In this document: piece by piece, positions 23,081 to 33,190 of the stretch
How positions within the stretch are numbered: position 1 is the stretch's first letter
Layout of the letters: each line of letters starts with the position of its first letter
Origin: Strigamia acuminata
Taxonomy: Eukaryota > Arthropoda > Chilopoda > Geophilomorpha > Linotaeniidae
Length of the DNA stretch: 64,000 nucleotides
Direction of reading: 5' to 3'
NCBI GenBank assembly: GCA_949358305.1
Contig: OX442314.1
Span: 27,265,118 to 27,329,117, forward strand
Translations under genes and position numbers: made by a program
Notes under the pieces: model-generated
The model's database searches: none
Told to the model about the DNA's origin: nothing
What the model saw: only the letters and a program-made list of their open reading frames with translations

Positions 23081-24511
23081 TCATCTAACTATTGTTCCAC
23101 CATATCCGGTGCCACTTCTGCTTCTGCTTCTCCTTCTCGTACTTCTGTTTCCATACGATCGTGTAGAACCACCTCTGAAACATAAAGCCAGAAAATAGAA
23201 TCTAAAAAGTGCATTTTTGGACTCAGCGGTGCTTTACCCCGTGTTGTTCCTTCCAAATAAATATCCTATAAGTCCTCCTGTCCAGAACCCGGGACCCTCG
23301 GAATTACCAGCACGCTTTGCGTTTCCCGAACAATCTGCAAATAAAACATTGATTCGGTAATTTTACTTTTCCTCATTTTTTTTTTTTATCTTCTTTTACT
23401 ATCAGAATTTGAGTAATAGTTTGAACGGAAACCCCGCGGTGGTGACGGTGCACTCCGGTATGTCCCACCAGAACGTGGCTGGGGCCGCGAATAGTCATCC
23501 GTCGGGCTGTATCGAGGTTGGTGCAAGCAGAAACGGTAGAATCCGTAAATCACCAATAGAATTATCGCAATTCCGATTAAATTTGCCATGCGCGACGATG
23601 ACTCGGGTGCATTCCTGAAAATATGTACGAAATTCAATAATCTGACGTAATCGATGTATACACATTTAAATTATATATACTGTATATTAATCATTATAGT
23701 TGTGGGTAGTGTCGTTTAATTAACGATTCTGGAGTAGTTTTTTTCGCTCTTTCTTTTGGTGTTTAGCTTTTTACAATCCGACCTTCCGATCTCGAGATAT
23801 TTGCGCTTTTCATAAATTTTTGCCCCAAGTCGCCATGTTTGATTGCACTAATCATTAGAATGCGCCAAAAAATGTATATATCCCAACTTGCGCTTACCAA
23901 TCATCGTTACTAGATTTTCCTTTCGACCTCTCCAAATAGTATTCCAACTGAAATAATATAAAAAAAAATTAAAAACTTAAATTTTTTTTTTATTTTTTTA
24001 TTCATTTATCTGCACTTACCCCACAAGATCCTTTCAGAATATCCTTATCACCAGGATAGTCATACCCTTCACAATTCACATTGATTCTACCGAATTTTGT
24101 ACGACTAGGCATTTCGGCTTTACATTCCCACTGAAAACTAAACAAACATTAATATTTATCCAATATTTCATTTCTTTATTCCATCACCTGCACTTCACTT
24201 CCATCCGACCCTGAATTTTTGCACTGAACAATATCCGGCGCATCTCTACAGCCCGCACTGCCCCCCATACATTTCAGCTGGGGCACTGGGCCCCCTCTCC
24301 GGTACGACGTCTGACGGCCCGCGTGCAGTGTCAGCACTTGCACGTCCTTCAACCGAACTTTTTCATTCCCTGCAAAGTCAACCAACAATTTCAACCAATT
24401 TAATCTCACCAATTAAAAAAATAACAACTTACCCCGACCGAATACCACAATTGCAAGACCGATAAGTACGAATATACAAACACCGGCAATTTTGTTGAAA
24501 CAAATAATCAT
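23081..24511 (-). CDS. SARAF: SARAF-B, store-operated calcium entry regulator
   Basis: Seven exons in phase: 24511-24433, 24369-24188, 24130-24020, 23947-23898, 23614-23400, 23334-23238 and 23174-23081; 275 residues. Hydrophobic N-terminus (KIAGVCIFVLIGLAIVVFG), luminal domain (VLTLHAGRQTSYRR, LKCMGGSAGC, IVQCKNSGSDG, WECKAEMP, VNCEGYDYPGD, LKGSCG, LEYYLERSKGK), TM helix (NLIGIAIILLVIYGFYRF), then a cytosolic proline- and serine-rich tail with YSPTDDYSRPQP, GPGFWTGGLIGYLFG and a basic C-terminus ending GTGYGGTIVR. This is the normal SARAF order. Nearly identical to SARAF-C in exons and introns, so a recent duplicate. A DEPDC1 relic lies on each side. Confidence 0.92.
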
Positions 24512-24585
24512 TATTAATAATTAAAAACAAAACGAAAAACTTTGATGGGCGTACGCACGGCCCATCGCCGAAAACGTTACATTCA

Positions 24586-24682
24586 TCAAATTCCCGAAGT
24601 CTCCGGCAACGACATTTCGACGATTGTTTCACACCATCCTGTTATTAGTGCATTGTTATTACATGCAAAACAATCCTAACTT
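24586..24682 (+). pseudogene. DEPDC1 exon 2 relic between SARAF-B and SARAF-C
   Basis: Second copy of the relic at 22771-22866, nearly identical to it (CGACATTTCGACGATTGTTT, ACATGCAAAACAATCC). It matches DEPDC1 exon 13716-13873 with the same internal deletions, so the decay preceded the last duplication. Confidence 0.8.
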
Positions 24683-24775
24683 AAAAAAAAATTAAAACAA
24701 TTTAAAACTTACAATAATTTATTTTATTAAATGATAATTTACTTAATTTAACGTTCAATTTACAAAATTCAAAGC

Positions 24776-24880
24776 CTGTGCCGGCATTTACAGGGAGAAA
24801 ATGGAAAATATCACCTAAACTAACTTTATTTCAATCAAAAAACAATTTCCAAAATTTCTCAGTGCTAATATAAAAAAACA
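24776..24880 (+). pseudogene. DEPDC1 last-exon relic next to SARAF-C
   Basis: GGCATTTACAGGGAGAAAAT matches DEPDC1 exon 10 (GACATTTACAGGGAAAAAAT), coding GIYREKM against DIYREKM, followed by CCTAAACTAACTTTATT. It is slightly longer than the relic at 22978. It contains the likely SARAF-C poly(A) signal at 24825-24830. Confidence 0.8.
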
Positions 24881-24897
24881 ACACGCAAAAACAGTCC

Positions 24898-26351
24898 TCA
24901 TCTAACTGTTGTTCCACCAAATCCGGTTGCGGCGTGTGTGCTACTGCCACTGCCACTTCTGCTTCTCGTACTTCTGTTTCCTTGTCCCCAGGTCCCGCTT
25001 CCAGAGCCCCATCCACCACTGTTTCCATACGATCGTGTATAACCACCTCTGAAACATAAAGCCAGAAAATAGAATCTAAAAAGTGCATTTTTGGACTCAA
25101 CGGTGCTTTACCCCGAGTTGTTGCTTCCAAATAAATATCCTAAAAGTCCTCCACCGGCAGCTCCTGTCCAGAACCCGGGACCCTCGGAATTACCAGCACG
25201 CCTTGCGTTTCCCGAACAACCTGCAAATAAAACATTGATTCGGTAATTTTACTTTTCCTCATATTTTTTTTTATCTTCTTTTACTATCAGAATTTGAGTA
25301 ATAGTCTGAACGGAAACCCGGCGGTGGTGGCGGTGCACTCGGGTATGTCCCACCAGAACCTGGCTGGGGCCGCGAATAGTCATCCGTCGGGCTGTATTGA
25401 GGTTGGTGCAAGCAGGAACGGTAGAATCCGTAAATCACCAATAGAATTATCGCAATTCCGATTAAATTTGCCATGCGCGACGATGACTCGGGTGCTTTCC
25501 TGAAATTATATACGAAATTCAATAATCTGATATAATCGATGTATACAGAATGTATCAAAAAAATGTATATATTAATCATTAGTTGTGGGTAGTGTTGTTT
25601 AATTAAAGTTTCTGGAGTAGTTTATTTCGCTCTTTCTTTTGGTGTTTAGTTTTTGACAATCTGAGCTTCCGTTCTCGAAATATTTGCGGAAAGGGGATTG
25701 GGCCGACTGTATTCTGTATATCCCAACTTGCGCTTACCAATCATTGTTACTAGATTTTCCTTTCGACCTCTCCAAATAGTATTCCAACTGAAATAATTAA
25801 AAAAAAAATTAAAAACTTAGAAATTTTTATTTTATTTTATTCATATATCTCCATTTACCCCACAAGATCCTTTCAGAATATCCTTATCACCAGGATAGTC
25901 ATACCCTTCACAATTCACGTTTAGTCGGCCAAAAGTTGTATGACTAGGCATTTCGGCCTTACATTCCCACTGAAAAAAAAACAAAACAAACATTAATATT
26001 TATCCAGTATTTCATTTCCTTATTCCATCACCTGCACTTCACTTCCATCCGACCCTGAATTTTTGCACTGAACAATATCCGGCGCATCTCTACAGCCCGC
26101 ACTGCCCCCCATACATTTCAACTGGGGCACTGGGCCCCCTCTCCGGTACGACGTCTGCCGGCCCGCGTGCAGTGTCAGCACTTGCACGTCCTTCAACCGA
26201 ACTTTTTCATTCCCTGCAATGTCAACCAACAATTTCAATCAATTTAATCTCGTCAATTAAAAAATAACAACTTACCCCAACCGAATACCACAATTGCAAG
26301 ACCGATAAGTAAGAATAAACACACTCCGGCAATTTTGTTAAAACAAATCAT
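24898..26351 (-). CDS. SARAF: SARAF-C, store-operated calcium entry regulator
   Basis: Seven exons in phase: 26351-26276, 26213-26032, 25969-25859, 25787-25738, 25499-25285, 25220-25112 and 25048-24898; 297 residues. Same domain order as SARAF-B: hydrophobic N-terminus, luminal Cys-rich domain (LKCMGGSAGC, VNCEGYDYPGD), TM helix (NLIGIAIILLVIYGFYRS), proline-rich cytosolic part (YSPTDDYSRPQP, PPPPGFRSDYYSNSD), GPGFWTGAAGGGLLGYLFG, and a longer Gly/Ser/Arg tail ending ATGFGGTTVR. The retained AAGGG in the GFWTG segment makes this copy closest to vertebrate SARAF. Its start is head to head with NDUFA11. Confidence 0.93.
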
Positions 26352-26579
26352 CACTATTAGTTCCTTTCAAAACCAAACGATAAAAAAATTCAACCGACTG
26401 CCTACAGAATTACTACTATTATGCTACGACACGTTATCACAGTAAACTGTGACGTTTATTTAGTCGATGAAATCATTTCGGATCCGGAAGTAACCACCAC
26501 GATTTTTTCCAGTGGTGGTGAAATCCGGAACTACAAGATAAATTCTTGTTTGTGTTCGTTTGTTTCGGAGGCCCTAATC
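26352..26579. promoter_or_regulatory. Shared divergent promoter region of SARAF-C and NDUFA11
   Basis: SARAF-C starts at 26351 on the minus strand. The first in-frame ATG of the NDUFA11 frame is at 26421 and the more family-like one at 26580. Only 69-228 bp separate the two coding regions, so the promoters must overlap. No TATA box is evident. Confidence 0.45.
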
Positions 26580-27452
26580 ATGGTTCAGACTCTTCTACCG
26601 AACTATAGAAGTGAATATGCGTTCAAAAATCGCGAGCCTTATAAGGAATGGAAACCGCAGCATTTGGGGCTCTATAGATATTTGCCCAATGCTTATTGGT
26701 ATTACGATACCCCGGATGGTCAAGATTGTATGTCCAAAATGTGGTTTTGTATGAAAGCAGGGGCCTGCCTCGGTAAATCAAATGCAAAATGAATTTCCAC
26801 GCATTTATTTATCCCTATTAATCTCGTTATTTAGGTGGCGTCGCGTCAATTTATGACGTACTCATGTTCACCAAACCCATTGGCTACGCCAATGTTGCAT
26901 TTCGGATTGCTCACGGATGGTTCTTCTCATCCAGTAATGAAAACAAACCATCAAATTCTTCAAAATCGATGCAAATTTAATAAATCTTGACTTGTTTTAT
27001 TCATTTTAGTGGCAACCGGTGCTACTTACAGCGCTTCCGTGTGCACTTCTTTAGATTTGAGGAAAAAAGACGACAAAGTTAATCATTTATTTGGCGGTCT
27101 TATTGCTGGGAGTGTGTGGGGCGCTGCACGTGTGTATTTGAATAGGGTTTAATTAATCTGGTGGCGATAAGTGGAATTAATTTGAATTTTTGTGTTTGTA
27201 GGAGGATGTTTTGTTCAAGGCTCCGTCATGAGCGGGTTGTTAGCTCTGGTCGGCATGTACATTAAGGACTGCAAAGAATACAACAGGGATATTTTGCCGA
27301 ATGAACCGAATAAAGAGTGGGGGTTTTGGTTGACTTTTCCCGAATTTGATTTCACCATCACCGCAGACGAGACATTCGACGATCGAACGTCGGATGCGTG
27401 TTATAGAAATACCAAATGGGCTTTCACTTGCCCGACTGCAGATTTGAGTTAA
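26580..27452 (+). CDS. NDUFA11: NDUFA11 (complex I subunit B14.7), Tim17-like membrane protein
   Basis: Accessory subunit of the membrane arm of mitochondrial NADH dehydrogenase. Exons 26580-26772, 26835-26933, 27010-27129 and 27202-27452 join in frame, giving 220 residues. The core matches the family: YYDTPDGQDCMSKMW, ACLGGVASIYDVL, TGATYSASVCTSLDLRKKDD, HLFGGLIAGSVWGAA, GGCFVQGSVMSGLLALVG; Gly-rich helices like Tim17/22 proteins. The frame is open upstream to an ATG at 26421, which would add 53 residues with no family similarity; I prefer 26580 because family members start close to the YYD motif. The C-terminal extension after the fourth helix resembles insect homologues. Poly(A) signal AATAAA near 27549. 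Confidence 0.85.
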
Positions 27453-27731
27453 AATGGTCGAATTGTAATGTAATTTAAAGTTCAAGTTTAGTTTCGTAGA
27501 GTTATATGAGTAAAATCATATAAATCCGACTTGTTGTATATTACCTGTAATAAAAATAGGAAATTTACATTGGTTGGTAATTTTCGTAACAGATGGCGTT
27601 TGCGAGAGCATTTTCTATACGATTTGTGAAGGTCGGATGATGTCATTTAACGCAAACTTGTATTCAAAAGTGAACTGGAAATAGATGAGTGAATTGAATC
27701 GACGAGCTGCTCTCGTTTGAGAATAGCCGAG

Positions 27732-30210
27732 ATGGAATTTACAAACTCGGGGTTTTTGAGTAAGTGAGTTTGTTTTTTCCAATTTATTTTAAATGTTTAA
27801 TCTTTTGTGTGTGGTTTCAAGGCGAGTCCGCGAAGAAGGAGAAGAACACCGACAAAATGGTAGACGATTTGGCTACGGTGATGGGATTCAGCGGATTCGG
27901 GAAAAAAGCAAAAACATTCGACGTCGATGCGATTTTCGAGCAGACAAAACGAACTGCCATCGAATACAGCAAGAAAACACTCGGTTTGCCACGATTTACT
28001 ATTCAAACACACATTTTTATGATAAATTTATCATTTTTTAAATTTTATTTCCTTAGAAGCCCGTAATGTCGAAGAAGACAGTCAGAAAAAAATTGTAAAC
28101 AACGAGACGGAAGAAAATGCAGATGGCGATGGAGCACAAACAGAAGGCGAAGGGGACGAGGAAAGCGATGATTTGATCGGCCCGCCGTTACCGGATGCTG
28201 AAACGGACCAAAACGAAGACACCAGAACGAAAATATCAACGGCTGAAGAAGATTTTGTGAATATATTTCAATTATTTTATAATTTTGATGCAGAAAATTT
28301 CATTACGCAATGTTTTGCATGATTTAGTGTTGATGTTTACACGAATTAATACGATTTTTGTTGAATTTTACACGAATTAATACGATTTTTGTTGAATTTT
28401 ACACAAATTGATGCGCTTTTGTTGAATTTTGCACGAATTAATGCGATTTTGTGAGAATTTAACACGAATTAATGCGATTTTGTGAGAATTTAACACGAAT
28501 TAATGCGATTTTGTGAGAATTTAACACGAATTAATGCGATTTTTGTTGAATTTTAGATGAACGAGATGGAAATACCCGCAACACACGAGATCGAACTCCA
28601 ACACGGGTTTAAAACTGTCTCGTCTATATCTGTTGACCCCGCCGGAGCTCGTTTCGTCAGTGGGGGTTACGACTACGACGTACGATTTTGGGATTTCGCC
28701 GGAATGGATGCCTCGTTACAATCATTTCGCACCTTACAACCTTGCGAAAGGTTCAAAATAACTAAAAAAAAAAATTGATTATAAACAATTTAATAATTAA
28801 TTTCGCCGTTTCTAGCCACCAAATCCGTAATCTCGAATTCAGCATCACCGGCGACTCGGTTTTAGTCATCGCAGGAAACGCCCAAGCGAAAATAATCGAC
28901 CGCGACGGATTCGAAATCATGGAATGCGTCAAAGGAGACCAATACATCACGGACATGGTCAACACCAAAGGTCACGTGGGCATGCTCCACGACGGCCGAT
29001 GGAACCCCGTCGAGAAAAAAGAATTCATCACGTGTTCCGTCGACGGAACCGTGCGCGTGTGGCACACGCCGCACTGGAAAGCGCACAAGCACCTCGTGAA
29101 ACCGCGCGCCGGCAACGGGCTGCGAACGGCACCCCTGTGCGTCTGCTACAACCGGGCGGGACAATTGATCGCGTGCGGCTGCCAAGACGGATCGATACAA
29201 ATGTGGGACAGGCGGAAACATTTCGTCAACACTTCGCATCTGATCAGAAAAGCGCACACGAACGGATCAAACATGTCCTCCATTTGCTTCTCGCACGACG
29301 ACCTGCATTTGGCGAGTCGCGGCGGCGACGACACGCTCAAGTTGTGGGACATGAGGACGACGAAAAGCCCGCTGCACGTCGTCGAGGACCTCTTTAATTT
29401 GCTACCGATGACCGAATGCACGTTCAGTCCGAACGATAAATTAGTCATGACGACCACGTCGATCCGGAAGGGCGAAACGAGCAGTTGCGTCAAGGTTTTC
29501 GAGCGAGATTCGTTTAAATTGGTCACGACGATTCCCATACACAACACGGTAAAATGTGTTTTGAAAAAATGAAAAAAAAATTTATTTTTAATTTATTTTA
29601 ATTTTTAGAGCGCCGTTCGGTGTTTGTGGCACCAAAAACTCAACCAAATCCTCGTCGGCTGCTCGAACGGGAACATTAAAGTGTTTTACAACCCCAAGAA
29701 GAGCGACAGGGGCGCGAAATTGTGCGTCGTTAAGACGAAACGGAAGGAGAAGTTGTCCGAAATGGTGTCCGAACGACAGATCATCACACGTAAAATTTAA
29801 ATCGAACTTTAATCAGATTTTATTTTAATTAATATTTTATTTCAGCTCATGCGTTGCCGTTGTTCAAAGAGGAACGAGCGAGGAGTTCTCGCAAACAGAT
29901 GGAGAAAGATCGGGCGGATCCGATCAAATCGCGACGTCCCGATCTACCCGTCACGGGGCCCGGCCAGGGCGGCAGGATCGCGGCTGCGGGCAGCACTTTG
30001 TCGTCGTATATCATTCGGAATTTGGGGCTGAAGAAGAAAGTGGACGACGAACAGGATCCCCGACAAGCGATTTTGAAGTTCGCGCAGGAAGCCTCCGATA
30101 ATCCGTACTGGGTTTCGCCGGCTTATTCGAAGACGCAGCCCAAGACCATCTACCAGAAGGTGGAGGAGGAGGAGGAAGGGGAACCCAACACGAAGAAACC
30201 CAGAATTTAG
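27732..30210 (+). CDS. WDR70: WDR70, intron-containing copy
   Basis: Nuclear WD-repeat protein linked in other animals to CRL4 ubiquitin ligase, H2B ubiquitination and DNA-break resection. Seven exons: 27732-27759, 27822-27983, 28057-28256, 28557-28750, 28816-29548, 29609-29789 and 29846-30210; 620 residues, every junction in phase. N-terminus MEFTNSGFL, VMGFSGFGKKAKTFD, an acidic region with DLIGPPLP, then the WD propeller (DPAGARFVSGGYDYDVRFWD, FITCSVDGTVRVWHTP, GCQDGSIQMWD, SRGGDDTLKLWDMR, GCSNGTIKVFYNPK), and a basic C-terminal tail with GPGQGGRIAAAGSTLSSYI. The large exon is GC-rich against AT-rich introns. An intronless copy lies 547 bp downstream. Confidence 0.95.
28300..28556. repeat. 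Tandem repeat filling WDR70 intron 3
   Basis: Seven or so units of about 31-36 bp, built on ACACGAATTAATGCGATTTT, fill the 3' part of intron 28257-28556 up to the splice acceptor. The last unit supplies the acceptor sequence TTGAATTTTAG. Confidence 0.75.
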
Positions 30211-30757
30211 AATCTAATTGCAACTGTGAATGAATTTCTCGGCATCCGGCGTGTACAAAACGAATGTAATTTGTATTGTGTGTATAGTTGGTCGTTTAAT
30301 CCGATTAATCGACGGTAAGGGCCCTATAAGTGCCCTTAAAAATCAATGAAGGAACGTTAAATCGTAACGTTGAAAAAAAAAAATATTTTATTGTATGGGG
30401 CCCCCCCGTGGGCCCCGCTGGTCGGACTATATTAGATATTAGAATTTTTGCATATTAATGCAATAAATTGTATTTTTTAAATCGACTAATAAACAAATTT
30501 TACTTAAATATTACTTTAATGGGTCCTTGGTGTGACGCTGTGACCCATGGCTTCCCCATGGACGCGGAAATGACGTCTTAATTTGGTAAAATGTAGTGGT
30601 GTTTGTGTTTCCGGTCCTTTGACCAATCGGGAGGGAGTATTGCATGTCCGCGACCCATGAACCAAATTCGTCGTTGATAACATTACGGAAAATAAAGTTT
30701 TACCGTGTTGTGGGTATTGGACGATCAACTTAAGACGCTGGACGATAAATCTTGGAA

Positions 30758-32620
30758 ATGGAGTTCACTAAGACAGGTTTTTTGAACGAGTCACAGAAGA
30801 AGTCGAAGGTGAAGAAAGATTATTATAAAACCGACGCGCCGACGGACGATCTGACGTCGGTCATGGGATTCAGCGGTTTCGGCAGCAAAAAAAAGGCAAA
30901 AACATTTGACGTCGACGCGATGTTCGAGCAGACTAAACGAACGGCCATCGAATACTGCAAGAAAACGCAGGAAACTCAAACGAACGAAGACGACGAGCAA
31001 AAAAACATCGAAACGGAGAAAAAACACGAAACCACGGACGAGGAAGCCGAGGATTTGATCGGGCCGCCATTACCCGAACCAGACACGGACGAAAACCAAA
31101 ACCAAAACGCCGACACGAGCTCAAAAATCCCGACAGCCGACGACGACATCCTCAACGAAATGGGAATCCCCGCAACGCACGAAATCCAGCTCCAACACGG
31201 CCACAAAGCCGTCTCGTCGCTCTCGCTGGACCCCGCCGGAGCCCGTTTCGTGAGCGGAAGTTACGACTACGACGTCCGCTTCTGGGATTTCGCCGGAATG
31301 GACGCCTCCTTGCGCTCGTTTCGCACCATACAACCTTGCGGAACCCACCAAATCCGGAACCTCGAATTCAGCATCACCGGCGACTCCGTTTTGGTCATTT
31401 CCGGCAACGCGCAGGCGAAAATCATCAACCGCGAAGGCCACGCACTCATAGAATGCGTCAAAGGTGACCAATACATCACGGACATGGTCAACACCAAAGG
31501 CCACGTCGGCATGCTGCACGACGGTCGGTGGAATCCCGTCGAGAAAAAAGAATTCATCACGTGTTCCGTCGACGGAACCGTGCGCGTGTGGCACACGCCG
31601 CACTGGAAAGCGCACAAGAACGTCGTGCGACCGCGCGCCAAGAACGGGCTGCGAACGGCGCCGCTCTGCGTCTGCTACAACCGGGCGGGACAGTTGATCG
31701 CGTGCGGATGCCAAGACGGATCGATACAGATGTGGGACAAGCGGAAACATTTCGTCAACACGTCGTGTTTGATCAGAAATGCGCACACGAACGGATCGAA
31801 CATGTCCTCCATTTGTTTCTCGCACGACGATCTTCATCTGGCGAGTCGCGGCGGCGACGACACGCTCAAGTTGTGGGACATGAGGACGACGAAAAGCCCG
31901 CTGCACGTCGTCGAGGATCTCTTTAATTTACTCCCGATGACCGAATGCACGTTCAGTCCGAACGATAAATTGGTGGTGACGACCACGTCGATCCGGAAGG
32001 GCGAAACGAGCAGTTGCGTCAAGATTTTCGAGCGAGATTCGTTTAAATTGGTCACGACGATTCCCATACACAACACGAGCGCCGTGCGGTGTTCGTGGCA
32101 TCCGAAAATCAACCAGATTCTCGTCGGTTGCTCGAACGGGACGATTAAGGTGTTTTATAACCCAAAGTTGAGCGACGGGGGTGCGAAATTGTGCGTGGTT
32201 AAGACGAAACGGAAGGAGATCGCGGCCGAAACGGTGTCGGACGGACGGATTATTACGCCGCACGCGCTGCCGTTGTTCAAAGAGGAACGGCCGAAGAGTT
32301 CGCGACGACAGATGGAGAAAGATCGGGCCGATCCGATCAAGTCGCGGCGCCCGGAGTTGCCGGTCACCGGGCCCGGGCAGGGCGGGAGGATTGCGGCCGC
32401 TGGAAGTACTTTGTCGTCGTATATCGTTCGGAATTTGGGTTTGAAGAAGAAGGTGGATGATGACCAGGATCCCAGAGAAGCGATTTTGAAGTACGCGCAG
32501 GACGCTTCTGAGAATCCATATTGGATTACGCCGGCTTACGCTAAAACGCAGCCGAAAACTATTTACCAGGAGGCGGAAAAGGAGGAAGACGAGCACGAAG
32601 CGAAGCGACCGAGAATTTAA
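30758..32620 (+). CDS. WDR70: WDR70, intronless full-length copy (probable retrogene)
   Basis: A single uninterrupted frame of 620 residues starting MEFTKTGFLNE, chosen because it aligns with the first copy. All six introns of the upstream gene are precisely absent. Every WD repeat motif of copy one is present (VSGSYDYDVRFWD, SVDGTVRVWHTP, SRGGDDTLKLWDMR, SNGTIKVFYNP), as is the GPGQGGRIAAAGSTLSSYI tail. Divergence is concentrated in the N-terminal acidic linker, so both copies look constrained and neither is broken. I see no poly(A) tail or clear target duplication, so the insertion is not recent or these signs have eroded. AATAAA lies near 32723. Long open frames on the opposite strand are a GC-codon side effect. 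Confidence 0.93.
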   Translation: MEFTKTGFLNESQKKSKVKKDYYKTDAPTDDLTSVMGFSGFGSKKKAKTFDVDAMFEQTKRTAIEYCKKTQETQTNEDDEQKNIETEKKHETTDEEAEDLIGPPLPEPDTDENQNQNADTSSKIPTADDDILNEMGIPATHEIQLQHGHKAVSSLSLDPAGARFVSGSYDYDVRFWDFAGMDASLRSFRTIQPCGTHQIRNLEFSITGDSVLVISGNAQAKIINREGHALIECVKGDQYITDMVNTKGHVGMLHDGRWNPVEKKEFITCSVDGTVRVWHTPHWKAHKNVVRPRAKNGLRTAPLCVCYNRAGQLIACGCQDGSIQMWDKRKHFVNTSCLIRNAHTNGSNMSSICFSHDDLHLASRGGDDTLKLWDMRTTKSPLHVVEDLFNLLPMTECTFSPNDKLVVTTTSIRKGETSSCVKIFERDSFKLVTTIPIHNTSAVRCSWHPKINQILVGCSNGTIKVFYNPKLSDGGAKLCVVKTKRKEIAAETVSDGRIITPHALPLFKEERPKSSRRQMEKDRADPIKSRRPELPVTGPGQGGRIAAAGSTLSSYIVRNLGLKKKVDDDQDPREAILKYAQDASENPYWITPAYAKTQPKTIYQEAEKEEDEHEAKRPRI

Positions 32621-33190
32621 TTTTGAATTTAATGTTGATATGTTTTATGTTTATTCAGGGCTCAGATTTCTTTGGGCTCCATTTCAGTTGATCAAATATT
32701 AATTTAAGAATACATGAATGTAAAAATAAAATGAAATAATCATTTTTAATGCTTATTTTGGTTTTATTTCGTTGGTATAAATTGGTAAAGGAATATTTAT
32801 TTATATTTATGGTCGGCTACTGCCTGCATGGTGCCTGAGATGATGCGTGAGCTAGTTTGCATGAATGTCGTTTCAGAGCAGTAGTTTCAGTCGGAATTAA
32901 TTTATTTTTATATTAAGTTTATTATGAGTGATTATTTAATGACATAAGTTGATTTCAATGCATGAATAGAATTTTTTTTGCACTTAACATTGATCATGTT
33001 GCATGGACATGTGACAACCATATGCGCTTCCGTAAATCCATCAAGAACGTCGAACTCAAAGAATGGCGGCGGATTTATAAGGTAATTACGACTGTTTTAT
33101 TATTCATAACTCAATTCTTTACATGAATGCGCCTACATATAGGCAGCACTGCACACAAAAGGCCATTTTGACTCGTGGACTCACTCGAAA
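32621..33190. other. Spacer with a possible upstream exon
   Basis: 570 bp. At 33023-33080 an ATG-started stretch (RFRKSIKNVELKEW) runs into GTAATT, a possible splice donor. It could be a 5' exon or leader of the next gene, but no match is recognised and the support is weak. The rest is featureless. Confidence 0.3.

Noticed and set aside
26421-26579. Upstream in-frame ATG as the NDUFA11 start
   Set aside because: It would add 53 residues unlike the family and leave only 69 bp to the SARAF-C start. Kept as an open alternative.
31121-32596. Long open frames on the strand opposite intronless WDR70
   Set aside because: GC-rich codon use leaves the antisense frames open. The same shadows appear opposite the first WDR70 copy. 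No independent motif.
33023-33080. Separate small gene starting MRFRKSIKNVELKEW
   Set aside because: Only a short stretch before a possible donor, with no second exon or similarity; mentioned only as a possible leader.
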